Shown: positions 16,955-26,363 of the stretch, in pieces
How positions within the stretch are numbered: the stretch's first letter is position 1
Layout: every line of letters begins with the position of its first letter
NCBI RefSeq assembly: GCF_030812195.1
Contig: NZ_JAUSSF010000001.1
Span: 496,001-560,000, forward strand
Direction: 5' to 3'
DNA from: Chryseobacterium lathyri
GTDB lineage: Bacteria; Bacteroidota; Bacteroidia; Flavobacteriales; Weeksellaceae
Length of the DNA stretch: 64,000 nucleotides
Program-made: the position numbers and the translations under genes
Notes under the pieces: model-generated
What the model saw: the letters and a program-made list of their open reading frames with translations, nothing else
Database searches by the model: none
Told to the model about the DNA's origin: nothing

Positions 16955-19786
16955 ATGAGCAAATCAACAGAATATATAGAAGTTTACGGAGCACGTGAAC
17001 ACAATCTTAAAAATATTAATGTAAAGATCCCACGCAACGAGCTGGTAGTAATTACCGGACTTTCCGGCAGCGGGAAATCATCTTTGGCTTTTGACACCAT
17101 CTTTGCCGAAGGACAGCGTCGTTATATAGAGACATTTTCGGCGTATGCACGTCAGTTTCTGGGCGGTCTGGAACGGCCGGATGTAGATAAGATAGAAGGG
17201 CTTTCTCCCGTAATTGCCATCGAGCAGAAAACCACCAATAAAAACCCCAGGTCTACCGTAGGAACCGTTACCGAGCTGTATGATTATCTGCGTCTGTTGT
17301 ATGCAAGGGTTTCTGATGCCTACTCTCTGTCTACAGGGAAAAGATTGGTAAGCTATACAGAAGACCAGATTCTGGAAACAATCAAGGAAAATTATAAAGG
17401 CGAGAAAATAATGCTTCTAGCGCCTGTAGTACGTTCAAGAAAGGGGCATTACCACGAGCTTTTCGTACAGATGGCAAAAAAAGGCTACGGCCAGGCAAGA
17501 ATCGACGGCGAGCTGCAGGATATAGAATATGATCTAAAGCTGGACCGCTACAAGACCCATGATATTGACATTGTGATCGACCGGTGGATCATCGGTGAAA
17601 ATGCTTCCGAGACCAGAATGGAGAAATCCCTGCGTACCGCAATGGAAATGGGTGAGGGGATCATTGGAATCCAGAAACTGGGTGGTACAGATATTGAATA
17701 CTTCTCGAAAAACCTGATGGATGCCGAAACCGGACATTCACTTGCTCTTCCGGAACCCAATACATTCTCTTTCAACTCACCGAAAGGAAGTTGTCCGGAA
17801 TGTAAAGGTTTAGGAACGATCAAAAAGATCAATACAGATTACTTTATTGAAAACCCTAAGCTATCCATCAACCAGGGTGGGCTTTTGCCGCTGGAAGACA
17901 TTAAATCCAACAAATGGATACTGTCACAGATCAAAAATATTCTGGAGATCTTCGGATTGGGCATGGCAACACCTATGAAGGATATTCCGGAAGAAGCCCT
18001 GGATTACATTTATAACGGGTGTCATAAAGAATTTAATAAAGATCTGAAATACGCAGGAATTACCAAAAAGATAAAAATAAGCTTCGATGGTTTGATTGCC
18101 TTTATGGAGGAAATCATTGACGAGAGAGAATCTTACGAGGCAGTACTTCTGGAAAGACACTTTACGACCGAGGAAACCTGTCCTGAATGCGGTGGAACCC
18201 GTCTTCAGCCTGCAAGTTTAAGCTTTAAAATAGACGGAAAGAATATTGCTGAGGTAAATGCTTTAAGCTTATCCGATTTAAAAGAATGGTTATCAGATGT
18301 TAAAGATAAATTCTCAGAAAAACATAAAATTATTGCCTACGAAATCCTAAAAGAAATAGAAACAAGGCTTCAGTTCCTTCTGGATGTAGGATTAGATTAT
18401 CTGAGTTTAAGCAGAAGCTCTAAAACCCTTTCAGGCGGAGAATCCCAGAGGATACGTCTTGCCACTCAGATTGGGTCGCAGCTTGTGAATGTTCTGTACA
18501 TTCTCGATGAACCAAGTATAGGACTTCATCAGAGGGATAATGAGCGGTTGATCAGTTCATTGAAAAACCTCAGAGATATCGGAAACTCTGTCATTGTTGT
18601 AGAACATGATAAAGATATGATCCTCGAAGCCGATGAGGTACTGGATATTGGCCCGAGAGCCGGAAAATTCGGAGGAGAGATACTATGGCAGGGAAAACCG
18701 AAAGACCTGTTAAAAGCAGATACCATCACAGCACAGTACATCAACGGAAAAAGAAAAATAGAAGTTCCTGCAGAAAGAAGAGCAGGAAATGGTAAAAATA
18801 TACTGTTAAAAGGTGCTACAGGAAATAATCTGAAGAATGTCACCCTTGACATTCCATTAGGAAAATTGGTTGTGGTAACAGGAATTTCAGGAAGCGGAAA
18901 ATCTTCCTTGATCAACGGGACTTTATATCCGATCCTTAATAAACATTTTTACAGAGCAGTTCAGGAACCTCTTCCCTACAAAAAGATAGAAGGCCTGGAT
19001 AATATTGATAAAATTGTAGATGTAGACCAGACTCCTATCGGAAGAACGCCGCGTTCAAATCCTGCAACCTATACAGGGATGTTTACAGATATCAGAAATC
19101 TTTTTGCAGAGCTTCCCGAGAGTAAGATCCGCGGGTATAAGCCGGGAAGATTCTCGTTCAATGTAAAAGGAGGAAGATGTGAAACCTGTCAGGGAGGAGG
19201 TCTGAAAGTCATTGAAATGAACTTTCTTCCCGATGTATACGTACATTGCGAAACCTGTAACGGAAAACGTTTCAACAGGGAAACCCTGGAAGTGCGGTAC
19301 AAAGGAAAATCTATTTCCGATGTTTTGGATATGACGATTGGTGAAGCAGTAGATTTCTTTCAGCCGATTCCTAAGATTTTTGCTAAGGTAAAGACCCTTC
19401 AGGATGTCGGATTGGGTTATATTACCTTGGGACAGCAATCTACAACGCTTTCAGGAGGAGAGGCACAACGTATCAAGCTTGCTACGGAGCTTTCGAAAAG
19501 GCAGACGGGAAATACACTATATATTTTAGATGAACCTACAACAGGGCTTCACTTTGAAGATGTAAAGATCCTGATGGAAGCTATCAACCAATTGGTAGAA
19601 CTAGGAAACTCATTCATCATCATTGAACATAATATGGATGTAATCAAACTGGCAGACCATATTATCGATGTAGGACCCGAAGGTGGAAAACATGGGGGGC
19701 AGATCGTCGCTCAGGGAACTCCTGAAGAGATTGTGAAATCTAAGAAGAGCTTGACCGGGAAGTTCCTAAAAAGAGAATTAGAATAA
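16955..19786 (+). CDS. uvrA: Excinuclease ABC subunit A
   Basis: A 943-residue UvrA, the normal length. UvrA dimers scan DNA for bulky lesions and load UvrB in nucleotide excision repair. Both ABC ATPase modules are complete: Walker [10 protein letters not shown] at residues 35-43 and a second [10 protein letters not shown], with signature motifs [12 protein letters not shown] and [12 protein letters not shown]. Zinc-binding Cys motifs [17 protein letters not shown] and CETCQGGG with CETCNGKR are intact, and so is the UvrB-interaction region in between. It is transcribed alone between two terminators. Confidence 0.98.
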   Translation: MSKSTEYIEVYGAREHNLKNINVKIPRNELVVITGLSGSGKSSLAFDTIFAEGQRRYIETFSAYARQFLGGLERPDVDKIEGLSPVIAIEQKTTNKNPRSTVGTVTELYDYLRLLYARVSDAYSLSTGKRLVSYTEDQILETIKENYKGEKIMLLAPVVRSRKGHYHELFVQMAKKGYGQARIDGELQDIEYDLKLDRYKTHDIDIVIDRWIIGENASETRMEKSLRTAMEMGEGIIGIQKLGGTDIEYFSKNLMDAETGHSLALPEPNTFSFNSPKGSCPECKGLGTIKKINTDYFIENPKLSINQGGLLPLEDIKSNKWILSQIKNILEIFGLGMATPMKDIPEEALDYIYNGCHKEFNKDLKYAGITKKIKISFDGLIAFMEEIIDERESYEAVLLERHFTTEETCPECGGTRLQPASLSFKIDGKNIAEVNALSLSDLKEWLSDVKDKFSEKHKIIAYEILKEIETRLQFLLDVGLDYLSLSRSSKTLSGGESQRIRLATQIGSQLVNVLYILDEPSIGLHQRDNERLISSLKNLRDIGNSVIVVEHDKDMILEADEVLDIGPRAGKFGGEILWQGKPKDLLKADTITAQYINGKRKIEVPAERRAGNGKNILLKGATGNNLKNVTLDIPLGKLVVVTGISGSGKSSLINGTLYPILNKHFYRAVQEPLPYKKIEGLDNIDKIVDVDQTPIGRTPRSNPATYTGMFTDIRNLFAELPESKIRGYKPGRFSFNVKGGRCETCQGGGLKVIEMNFLPDVYVHCETCNGKRFNRETLEVRYKGKSISDVLDMTIGEAVDFFQPIPKIFAKVKTLQDVGLGYITLGQQSTTLSGGEAQRIKLATELSKRQTGNTLYILDEPTTGLHFEDVKILMEAINQLVELGNSFIIIEHNMDVIKLADHIIDVGPEGGKHGGQIVAQGTPEEIVKSKKSLTGKFLKRELE

Positions 19787-19807
19787 ATAATTAAAGATAG
19801 AATATAG

Positions 19808-19834
19808 AAAGCCACAATGTACGTTGTGGCTTTT
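19808..19834. terminator. Bidirectional terminator after uvrA
   Basis: Arms AAAGCCACAA and TTGTGGCTTT around a six-base loop. It overlaps the stop of the convergent minus-strand gene. Confidence 0.8.
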
Positions 19835-20213
19835 ACTTATTCAGCATTTCATTATAAGTACTTTCCAGCTGCAGCCAGTAATCTTCCTGCATCCAACCAT
19901 ATTTTTTATAGCTGGTATTGATCATTGTGTCATCAGAACTGTTTTTTGTTTCAAGATAATTGGTAATAGCTTCAACCAGCCACTTTTCATTAAAACCGGC
20001 CCATTCACCTGCAGGCTGCAACAGATTGGATTGAAGAACAGGAAAAACCTCGTACATATTAATAGTTTTCACTTCTTCAAAAGTATATGGACTTTCAATA
20101 ATAGTTTTGGCAATATATCGGAAATTAAAATCCTGCAGTTCTGTATCCAGGTAAAAATCAGAAAGAGCGATCCAGACAGGTTTTCGCTCTTTACTATGGA
20201 TGGACTTTGACAT
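19833..20213 (-). CDS. Small acidic protein resembling DUF7079
   Basis: A 126-residue cytoplasmic protein. Segments PVWIALSDFYLDTELQDFNF, YIAKTIIESPYTFEEV and LLQPAGEWAGFNEKWLVEAI match my recollection of the DUF7079 family, whose function is unknown. There is no signal peptide or membrane segment. It is the second gene of a two-gene minus-strand unit, 34 bp behind a protein with possible Cys/His catalytic residues. A small acidic partner after a candidate hydrolase is the layout of effector and immunity pairs, but DUF7079 proteins also occur alone, so this remains open. Confidence 0.6.
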   Translation of the reverse strand: MSKSIHSKERKPVWIALSDFYLDTELQDFNFRYIAKTIIESPYTFEEVKTINMYEVFPVLQSNLLQPAGEWAGFNEKWLVEAITNYLETKNSSDDTMINTSYKKYGWMQEDYWLQLESTYNEMLNK

Positions 20214-20247
20214 TATACAATTTTTGAATAATGAGAATCGGACTCTG

Positions 20248-20733
20248 TTATAGAGAAGATATGTACACTTCTATTTTTGCACTGTCATAGTTAAAGGTTC
20301 CGTCTTCATTCTTCTTGCCCAGAACCCATTTCATATCTGCAGGAACAGACCACGCAGTTCCTAACGAAAATCCGTTCACGGAACGAATCTCTGCACCATT
20401 TCCTGTAGTAACAGCGGAATGAAACCATTTTTTGTCCCGGACTCTGTAAAAACCGATAGCTTTTCCTTTTGGAATGATAGAATACCCATCCCATTTTTCT
20501 CCTCCCGGATAATTAAATTTATTAAGCCAGCTGAGTCCGCGTAGCCCGGCTAATTCACTCGGACTTATAGAGGCGCCCCGCATATAAAGAGCATAGGCTA
20601 CCACATCATGACATATTCCGGTATTGTAATTGATGATATCATCCTGGCCGGAGAGCAGTCCGTTAGAAATCAATGATTTCTTTATAGGCTCCAATTGCCC
20701 TGCATGAGCTCCTTTTGGTGTTATAACTTCCAT
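20248..20733 (-). CDS. Unknown protein with possible papain-like Cys/His centre
   Basis: A 161-residue protein without a signal peptide. Cys41 in TGICHDVVAYALYMRG sits at the start of a helix after a Gly, as in NlpC/P60 and papain-like hydrolases. His105 in KKWFHSAVTTGNG is a possible second catalytic residue, and a strand with RSVNGFSLGTAW follows. I do not recognise a named family. A peptidase, amidase or transglutaminase-type activity is an inference from the Cys and His spacing alone. It is the first gene of a two-gene unit with the DUF7079-like gene. Confidence 0.6.
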   Translation of the reverse strand: MEVITPKGAHAGQLEPIKKSLISNGLLSGQDDIINYNTGICHDVVAYALYMRGASISPSELAGLRGLSWLNKFNYPGGEKWDGYSIIPKGKAIGFYRVRDKKWFHSAVTTGNGAEIRSVNGFSLGTAWSVPADMKWVLGKKNEDGTFNYDSAKIEVYISSL

Positions 20734-20938
20734 ATTTTTATTTGTTTTGGTGTGATATTTTTTTGGTAACTGAAAGATACAGAATAAATTTGAAACACTA
20801 TTTCCTCTATTATATACAGGTTTTCGAGAAGGAATAACTTGTTATGTTTGTCTACAAATAATGAAAATTTTAAACATTAAATTGTAATAAACCGTTGAGA
20901 AAATCGTTCTAATTTTATCAAACATAAATTAAAACAAT

Positions 20939-21073
20939 ATGAAAAATTTAAAGAAACTGACAAAAACAGATTTAAAATCAGTGTATGGAGGACAACCTAA
21001 GCAATACTGTGTATACTGCGAATGGATGAATAAAGTAGTATGCAGCGAGATTCCAATCTCTCAATGCCCTTAA
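20939..21073 (+). CDS. Double-glycine leader peptide (bacteriocin-like natural product precursor)
   Basis: A 44-residue precursor. The leader MKNLKKLTKTDLKSVYGG is the typical Bacteroidetes GG-type leader (bacteriocin-like or TIGR04149-like precursors), with basic start, conserved LKS, and cleavage expected after the second Gly. The mature core is 26 residues, starts QPKQYC and holds four Cys, two of them as CVYC and the last two residues being CP. Peptides of this kind are exported and cleaved by peptidase-containing ABC transporters. No transporter or modification enzyme is adjacent, so processing would be by proteins encoded elsewhere. A strong terminator follows directly, so it is a complete one-gene unit. 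Confidence 0.8.
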   Translation: MKNLKKLTKTDLKSVYGGQPKQYCVYCEWMNKVVCSEIPISQCP

Positions 21074-21079
21074 AAAATT

Positions 21080-21105
21080 AAAGCTGCCTAAAAGCAGCTT
21101 TTTTT
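21080..21105. terminator. Terminator after the GG-leader peptide gene
   Basis: Arms AAAGCTGC and GCAGCTTT around CTAAAA, then a T-run. It also lies just beyond the stop of the convergent gene at 21125. Confidence 0.85.
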
Positions 21106-21124
21106 ATGATGAAGTTTGAGTATA

Positions 21125-21709
21125 TTATTTCGCGTTTTGGATAAAATCATTCAGAATTGCTTTAAGGTCCTTCGAATTTCCAATACTGTCAAAACTGATA
21201 TTATCAATCTTCCATTCCTGGTCGGACTTTACCAGATGTACCTTGTCTGTCCATATAAATTTAGGCTGAGACATTGCGTGTTCAAGTCTAACAGTTGCAT
21301 CTGCTGAGGTTCCTGTAGAATTTACCACAACAGATTGTATGGTATAGCTTGTATATCCTTCATATAAACTTGTAAAAATTGAACCTTCCAGAATGTGTGG
21401 TTTATCAGTAGGATGATCACTTTTTTTTATTTTTTCAACAGAAGCATTTGTTATATCAACTACTTCTTTTAATTTTTTTTCCAAATCTGTTGAAAATAAA
21501 TTTTTCGGAATAGGGTGACCATAGATCCTATTATCATACTTCCCATACTTATCATATGTAGAATAGAGAGTTTTTAATTTTTGAGTGATCTGTGCATCTG
21601 CAGATAAAGCAGGCTTAGTCTCTTCTTTTTTAAAGGATACGAAGAGCAGGAAAATTCCTAAAAATAGAAAGGTTAAGAAAATTCCTAACCCTAGAAACAA
21701 TTTTTTCAT
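21125..21709 (-). CDS. Membrane-anchored protein resembling DUF3828 (YbjP-like)
   Basis: A 194-residue protein with one long N-terminal hydrophobic segment (residues about 5-25) without a clear signal-peptidase or lipobox site, so it is probably anchored in the inner membrane facing the periplasm. The C-terminal half, with WTDKVHLVKSDQEWKIDNIS and a final helix DLKAILNDFI, resembles the NTF2-like fold of DUF3828/YbjP proteins, whose function is not established. It is transcribed alone. Confidence 0.55.
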   Translation of the reverse strand: MKKLFLGLGIFLTFLFLGIFLLFVSFKKEETKPALSADAQITQKLKTLYSTYDKYGKYDNRIYGHPIPKNLFSTDLEKKLKEVVDITNASVEKIKKSDHPTDKPHILEGSIFTSLYEGYTSYTIQSVVVNSTGTSADATVRLEHAMSQPKFIWTDKVHLVKSDQEWKIDNISFDSIGNSKDLKAILNDFIQNAK

Positions 21710-21804
21710 TCGATGTTATTTTTTGTGTTGTATTTGGAATTGTAATGTCAAAATGTATACCAAATTCCGTTAATAAAATATTTTTTACGAATGACAAAAA
21801 TCAA

Positions 21805-21812
21805 TACATTTG
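21805..21812 (+). promoter_or_regulatory. -7 element TACATTTG for the DUF421 gene
   Basis: Consensus match 15 bp before the GTG start at 21828, implying a very short leader. Confidence 0.5.
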
Positions 21813-21827
21813 AGTAGATAAAAAATT

Positions 21828-22340
21828 GTGGATCCTATTCTTAACGTTGCCGTCCGTTCCCTGTGCGTTTACCTTTTCATGGTGATCGCAATCCGCCTCT
21901 TTGGTAAAAACCAGCTTTCCCAGCTCAATGCAGGAGATGTAGTACTGCTTCTCCTTATTTCCAATGCAGTTCAGAATGCAATGGTAGGCCCGGATACCTC
22001 TTTGCAGGGTGGTCTTATTGCGGCACTTGTTCTGTTTGCTGCCAACTTCATTCTTAAAAGACTTATGTTCTCCAACCGGAAATTCGAAACATTTATGGAG
22101 GAAGATCCTGTTATCCTGATCAGGGATGGGGTGATAGACCAGACTGCTCTGAACAGGGTAAAGATTACCAGAGATGAACTGGAAGAAGCCATAAGAGAAC
22201 ATGGAGTGGAAAAAATAAAAGACGTTAAGCTTTCTATTCTTGAAGTTGATGGTAATATAAGCGTTATTTCAGAAGACGAAAAAGAAAAGCAAACCCATTA
22301 TTCAAGAATCAAAAGAAAAAATAAAAGAAAATACCATTAA
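21828..22340 (+). CDS. DUF421 (YetF-like) membrane protein, GTG start
   Basis: A 170-residue protein with about three N-terminal hydrophobic segments and a soluble C-terminal domain. The signature KNQLSQLNAGDVVLLLLISN followed by VGPDTSLQGG is typical of DUF421/YetF. The C-terminal part holds PVILIRDGVIDQTALNRVKI and DELEEAIREHGV, the conserved cytoplasmic domain. Family function is unknown; some Bacillus members are linked to spore germination or envelope stress. The GTG at 21828 is the only start between the promoter and the conserved region. A GNAT gene follows after 5 bp, so the two are probably one operon. Confidence 0.85.
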   Translation: MDPILNVAVRSLCVYLFMVIAIRLFGKNQLSQLNAGDVVLLLLISNAVQNAMVGPDTSLQGGLIAALVLFAANFILKRLMFSNRKFETFMEEDPVILIRDGVIDQTALNRVKITRDELEEAIREHGVEKIKDVKLSILEVDGNISVISEDEKEKQTHYSRIKRKNKRKYH

Positions 22341-22345
22341 ATAGA

Positions 22346-22840
22346 ATGAATTACGAGTTAAGAGAAATGCTTCCCGGTGATGAAAAAAGAGTGCTGGAAA
22401 TTTATAAGCAGGGATTAGACGGTGGGATATCCACTTTTGAAACAGAAGTTCCTACTGCTGAGGCATGGAATATGGAGTATTACAACGACTGCCGTTGGGT
22501 ACTGGAAAATGAAAGCAATGAAATAATAGGATGGTGTGCCCTAAAGCCGGTAAGCAAAAGAGAATGTTATAAAGGTGTCGCCGAGGTAAGCATTTATTTT
22601 GACAATATCTATCAGGGAAAGGGTTTGGGATCAGTGCTGCTGAAAAAGATGATCCTTGACAGCGAAAGCCACGGTTTCTGGACTCTTCAGGCTAGTATTT
22701 TTCCCGAGAATGAAGCTTCCATAAGGTTTCATCAGAAAAACGGATTCAGAACCGTAGGAGTGAGAAAAAAAATCGGAAAACTCAACGGACAATGGAAAGA
22801 TGTTGTCCTGTTTGAAAAACGAAGCGATAGTATAGAATAA
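22346..22840 (+). CDS. GNAT N-acetyltransferase, phosphinothricin acetyltransferase-like
   Basis: A 164-residue cytoplasmic acetyltransferase. The N-terminal GISTFETEVPTAEAW segment and the acetyl-CoA-binding motif YQGKGLGSVLLKKMI, followed by the SIRFHQKNGFRTVGVRKKIG stretch, are typical of the Pat/Bar/MnaT subgroup, which acetylates phosphinothricin, methionine sulfoximine or similar amino-acid analogues. WKDVVLFEKR closes the fold as in known members. The natural substrate here is unknown. It is coupled to the DUF421 gene. Confidence 0.88.
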   Translation: MNYELREMLPGDEKRVLEIYKQGLDGGISTFETEVPTAEAWNMEYYNDCRWVLENESNEIIGWCALKPVSKRECYKGVAEVSIYFDNIYQGKGLGSVLLKKMILDSESHGFWTLQASIFPENEASIRFHQKNGFRTVGVRKKIGKLNGQWKDVVLFEKRSDSIE

Positions 22841-22961
22841 ATAATAGAGCACTGGAAATTCTTTAAATCTTTCAATTTTAATGAAATAAATCACTTTTTC
22901 CCCAAAATCTTTACGCTCAACCCTTAAAACTCTTAAGCTCAAAAAATGCTATGGTGTACTT

Positions 22962-22977
22962 TGGCACTAACCTTGTT
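22962..22977 (+). promoter_or_regulatory. Sigma-54-like promoter
   Basis: TGGCACTAACCTTGTT matches the -24/-12 consensus TGGCACG-N4-TTGCW at 14 of the positions that are defined or free, with correct spacing. It differs at the G after CAC and at the C of TTGC. It lies 34 bp before the ATG of a small lipoprotein. Confidence 0.4.
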
Positions 22978-23011
22978 ATCTCCCTATTGAAATTTGAAAA
23001 AAGTGGAAAAT

Positions 23012-23245
23012 ATGAAAGGTTTAATGAAAATTGTAGGGGTGTTAACCATTATGTTTATGATGACATCATGTGTGGTGCATGATCATCATGTGAGGAGACT
23101 CCCTCCCGGACAGGCTAAAAAAGTGTATGGAGGAAGTGCAAGATATTATGCTCCGGGCCAGGTGAAAAAACGAGTGTATTATTATGATTATGACAACAGA
23201 AGTCATCATCATAAAAACAAAGGACACAAACGACACAGAGATTAA
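23012..23245 (+). CDS. Small His/Arg/Tyr-rich lipoprotein with PPG-AKK / APG-KK repeats
   Basis: A 77-residue protein. The signal peptide ends in a lipobox MMTSC, giving an acylated Cys at residue 21. The mature part has the paired motifs PPGQAKKVYGGSAR and YYAPGQVKKRVYYYD, then a basic His-rich tail. Bacteroidetes genomes carry many of these, sometimes misleadingly annotated as quinol oxidase subunit 4. The function is unknown; binding of metal or anionic envelope polymers is a guess from composition. The frame also opens at a TTG at 22994, but the ATG is used because it gives a normal signal peptide. A sigma-54-like promoter precedes it. Confidence 0.8.
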   Translation: MKGLMKIVGVLTIMFMMTSCVVHDHHVRRLPPGQAKKVYGGSARYYAPGQVKKRVYYYDYDNRSHHHKNKGHKRHRD

Positions 23246-23254
23246 AAAAAATAA

Positions 23255-23281
23255 AAAAGCCCTGAACACTCAGGGCTTTTG
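23255..23281 (+). terminator. Terminator after the small lipoprotein
   Basis: Arms AAAAGCCCTG and CAGGGCTTTT around AACACT, followed by further bases before the convergent gene at 23290. Confidence 0.85.
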
Positions 23282-23289
23282 ATTTGTAT

Positions 23290-23604
23290 TTAAAATCTCG
23301 ATTTTTTAGGATTCAGAAAAGTATTGAAGATCATTACTTCCGTTCCGAATTTTTTCTCAATTCTTTCCGAAATGTTCAGCATTTCACTTTTAATAAAATC
23401 TTCCCTGAGATCATCATTGTCAAACATCAGTAACAGGTTATAATTCTTACCTTCCTCAATAAAATCGCTGTGTACATCAGAAAGAATATATTTATTGACA
23501 TCCATAAGGTTTTCCGCCATCAGCACCAATGTTTCATCAATATAATTTTCCCATTCTTCAATATTGTTTTTGGTACAGTGGAAAGTTATACTCAATAAGC
23601 TCAT
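23290..23604 (-). CDS. DUF4286-family protein
   Basis: A 104-residue cytoplasmic protein with a ferredoxin-like alternation of strands and helices. The pattern SITFHCTKNNIEEWENYI, YILSDVHSDF and NYNLLLMFDND matches the small DUF4286 family conserved in Bacteroidetes. The function is unknown. It lies divergently from gyrA, with the intervening 140 bp holding both promoters, and is convergent with the lipoprotein gene. Confidence 0.75.
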   Translation of the reverse strand: MSLLSITFHCTKNNIEEWENYIDETLVLMAENLMDVNKYILSDVHSDFIEEGKNYNLLLMFDNDDLREDFIKSEMLNISERIEKKFGTEVMIFNTFLNPKKSRF

Positions 23605-23752
23605 ATTTTATGAATTTTTAAGATTTTGTGGATAAATTCTATCACAAAAATCGGTAAAAATTTCGTAAATTAGCCCGTTAATAAAAATTGGAAATAAATA
23701 ATTTTCAGACGCACAGCTAAAGGTCTGACTGTCATTATAATAAAATTTGTTT

Positions 23753-26335
23753 ATGCAAAAAGAAGGAGAAAGACTGATTCCTATCAACATTGTTGATGAA
23801 ATGAAATCGTCTTATATCGATTATTCGATGTCGGTTATCGTTTCAAGAGCGTTGCCGGACGTAAGAGACGGCCTGAAACCCGTTCATAGAAGAGTACTTT
23901 ATGGTATGTATGGATTAGGGGTTTTTTCTAATAGAAAATATTTAAAATCTGCAAGAATCGTTGGGGATGTTTTGGGTAAATATCACCCGCACGGAGACTC
24001 CTCAGTATATGATGCAATGGTGAGAATGGCTCAGGAATGGAGCTTGCGTTATCCCCAGGTAGATGGGCAGGGTAACTTTGGTTCAATGGATGGGGACCCG
24101 CCTGCAGCAATGCGTTATACCGAGGCAAGACTGAAGAAAATCTCTGATGAGATTCTTTCAGATCTGGACAAGGAAACCGTTGATTTTCAGAATAACTTTG
24201 ATGATAGTATGACGGAGCCTACCGTTATGCCCACAAAAATTCCAACTCTATTAGTAAACGGAACATCGGGTATCGCTGTAGGGATGGCGACCAATATGGC
24301 GCCTCACAACCTTTCAGAATCCATTGATGCAATCACTGCTTATATTGATAACAGAGAAATCACAATTGATGAGCTAATGCAGCACATCACGGCTCCGGAC
24401 TTCCCTACAGGAGGGATTATCTACGGTTATGACGGAGTGAGAGATGCTTTCCATACCGGAAGAGGAAGAGTAGTGCTGAGAGCAAAAGTGAATTTCGAAG
24501 AAATTGGGAACAGAAATGCTATTATCGTTACCGAAGTTCCTTACCAGGTGAACAAGGCAGACATGATTGCCAGAACAGCGGAACTGATAAAAGATGACAA
24601 AATTGTAGGGATTCATGAGATCAGAGATGAATCGGACAGAAACGGTCTGCGGGTCGTTTATGAATTGAAAAATGATGCTATTCCTAATGTTGTCTTAAAC
24701 TTATTATATAAATATACAGCACTTCAGACTTCTTTCAGTGTTAACAACATTGCATTGGTTAAAGGAAGACCAGAACAGCTGAACTTAAAGGATATTATTC
24801 ACCATTTCGTAGAGCACAGACACGAAGTGATTGTGAGAAGAACTCAGTATGAGCTTAAGAAAGCCAAAGAGAGAGCTCACATCCTGGAAGGTTTCATGAA
24901 AGTGATCGGGTCTCAGGATTCCTTAGACAGAGCAATTTCTATTATCCGTCACAGTGCCAATCCTCAGGCTGCAAAAGAAGGTCTGATCGAGGCATTTGAA
25001 CTTTCTGACATTCAGGCTCAAGCTATTCTTGATCTAAGACTGGCACGTCTGACAGGAATGGAACTTGACAAGATCCGTGATGAATATGATGCGATCATGA
25101 AAGAAATCATGAACCTGGAAGATATCTTAGCGAATGAACCGAGACGATTTGAGATCATCAAAGAAGAATTGCTTGAAATCAAAGAAAAATATGGTGATGA
25201 AAGAAGAACTGCCATTGACTTCTCTGGAGGAGAAATGTCTATCGAGGATATTATCCCGAACGAAGCGGTAGTTCTTACCATTTCACACGCGGGATACGTT
25301 AAGAGAACCTCACTTTCTGAATACAAAATTCAGAGCAGAGGCGGAGTAGGCAACAGGGCTGCAACCACAAGGGATGAAGACTTCCTTGAATATATTGTTT
25401 CTGCTACCAACCACCAGTATATGTTATTCTTCACAGAAAAAGGAAGATGTTACTGGCTGAGGGTATTTGAAATTCCGGAAGGTTCAAAAACATCCAAAGG
25501 AAGAGCGGTACAGAACCTTATCAATATTGAACAGGATGATAAGATTAAAGCATATATCAGAACCAATAACCTGAAAGATGCTGAATATGTAAACCAGATG
25601 AGCGTAGTGATGGTTACCAAGAACGGAACCATCAAGAAAACTTCCCTTGAGGCTTATTCAAGACCGAGAGTTAATGGGGTTAACGCTATTGAAATTAGAG
25701 ATAATGACCAATTGCTGGGGGCATATCTTACCAACGGTACATCTGAGATCATGATCGCTACTAAAAACGGTAAATGTATCCGTTTCCCTGAAGAAAAAGT
25801 AAGAGAAGTAGGTAGAGGTTCCATCGGAGTACGAGGTATCACTATGGACGATAATGATGAGGCAATTGGTATGATTGTTGTGAATGATGTAGAAAAAGAA
25901 ACAGTTCTTGTAGTTTCTGAAAAAGGATACGGTAAAAGAACTGCGGTAGAGGACTATAGAATCACTAACAGAGGAGGAAAAGGAGTTATTACCCTGAACA
26001 TTACCGAAAAAACCGGAAATCTGATCGCTATTCAGAATGTGACAGACGAAGACGGATTGATGATCATCAATAAGTCAGGAGTTGCCATCAGAATGAATAT
26101 GGATGAAATGAGAGTAATGGGAAGAAATACCCAGGGAGTAAGAATGATCAACCTTAAGAAAAATGACGAAATTGCAGCCATTGCAAAAGTAGAAATGGAC
26201 AAAGAGGTAGAGGATGATTCTGAAGAAAATGAAGATGCAGAAAATGAAGCTAATAACCAGGAAAACAGTACACCTCCACAGGCTGAAAAAGAAAATCCAG
26301 CTGAGGAAAATGAGAATTCTGATTCTGAAGAGTAA
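23753..26335 (+). CDS. gyrA: DNA gyrase subunit A
   Basis: An 860-residue gyrase A subunit that cuts and rejoins DNA during supercoiling with GyrB. Starting at the ATG at 23753, residue numbers coincide with E. coli: catalytic Tyr122 in AMRYTEAR, and the quinolone-resistance positions Ser83 and Asp87 in [12 protein letters not shown], both with the susceptible-type residue. The agreement supports this ATG over the TTG two codons upstream. The C-terminal beta-pinwheel is present, with a GyrA-box-like QSRGGVG. The last 45 residues are very acidic, rich in Glu, Asn and Asp, as in other flavobacteria. A TPR protein gene follows 28 bp downstream. Confidence 0.98.
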   Translation: MQKEGERLIPINIVDEMKSSYIDYSMSVIVSRALPDVRDGLKPVHRRVLYGMYGLGVFSNRKYLKSARIVGDVLGKYHPHGDSSVYDAMVRMAQEWSLRYPQVDGQGNFGSMDGDPPAAMRYTEARLKKISDEILSDLDKETVDFQNNFDDSMTEPTVMPTKIPTLLVNGTSGIAVGMATNMAPHNLSESIDAITAYIDNREITIDELMQHITAPDFPTGGIIYGYDGVRDAFHTGRGRVVLRAKVNFEEIGNRNAIIVTEVPYQVNKADMIARTAELIKDDKIVGIHEIRDESDRNGLRVVYELKNDAIPNVVLNLLYKYTALQTSFSVNNIALVKGRPEQLNLKDIIHHFVEHRHEVIVRRTQYELKKAKERAHILEGFMKVIGSQDSLDRAISIIRHSANPQAAKEGLIEAFELSDIQAQAILDLRLARLTGMELDKIRDEYDAIMKEIMNLEDILANEPRRFEIIKEELLEIKEKYGDERRTAIDFSGGEMSIEDIIPNEAVVLTISHAGYVKRTSLSEYKIQSRGGVGNRAATTRDEDFLEYIVSATNHQYMLFFTEKGRCYWLRVFEIPEGSKTSKGRAVQNLINIEQDDKIKAYIRTNNLKDAEYVNQMSVVMVTKNGTIKKTSLEAYSRPRVNGVNAIEIRDNDQLLGAYLTNGTSEIMIATKNGKCIRFPEEKVREVGRGSIGVRGITMDDNDEAIGMIVVNDVEKETVLVVSEKGYGKRTAVEDYRITNRGGKGVITLNITEKTGNLIAIQNVTDEDGLMIINKSGVAIRMNMDEMRVMGRNTQGVRMINLKKNDEIAAIAKVEMDKEVEDDSEENEDAENEANNQENSTPPQAEKENPAEENENSDSEE

Positions 26336-26363
26336 AAAGTACAATTAATATAATATAGTTATT

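Noticed and set aside
19824..20210. Plus-strand frame of 128 codons opposite the DUF7079-like gene
   Set aside because: The minus-strand frame has the recognisable family pattern, proper start and stop at a terminator; the plus frame has none.
23842..23890. Possible quinolone-resistance change in gyrA
   Set aside because: Ser83 and Asp87 are both the susceptible-type residues; Ser84 is not unusual for Bacteroidetes as far as I know.
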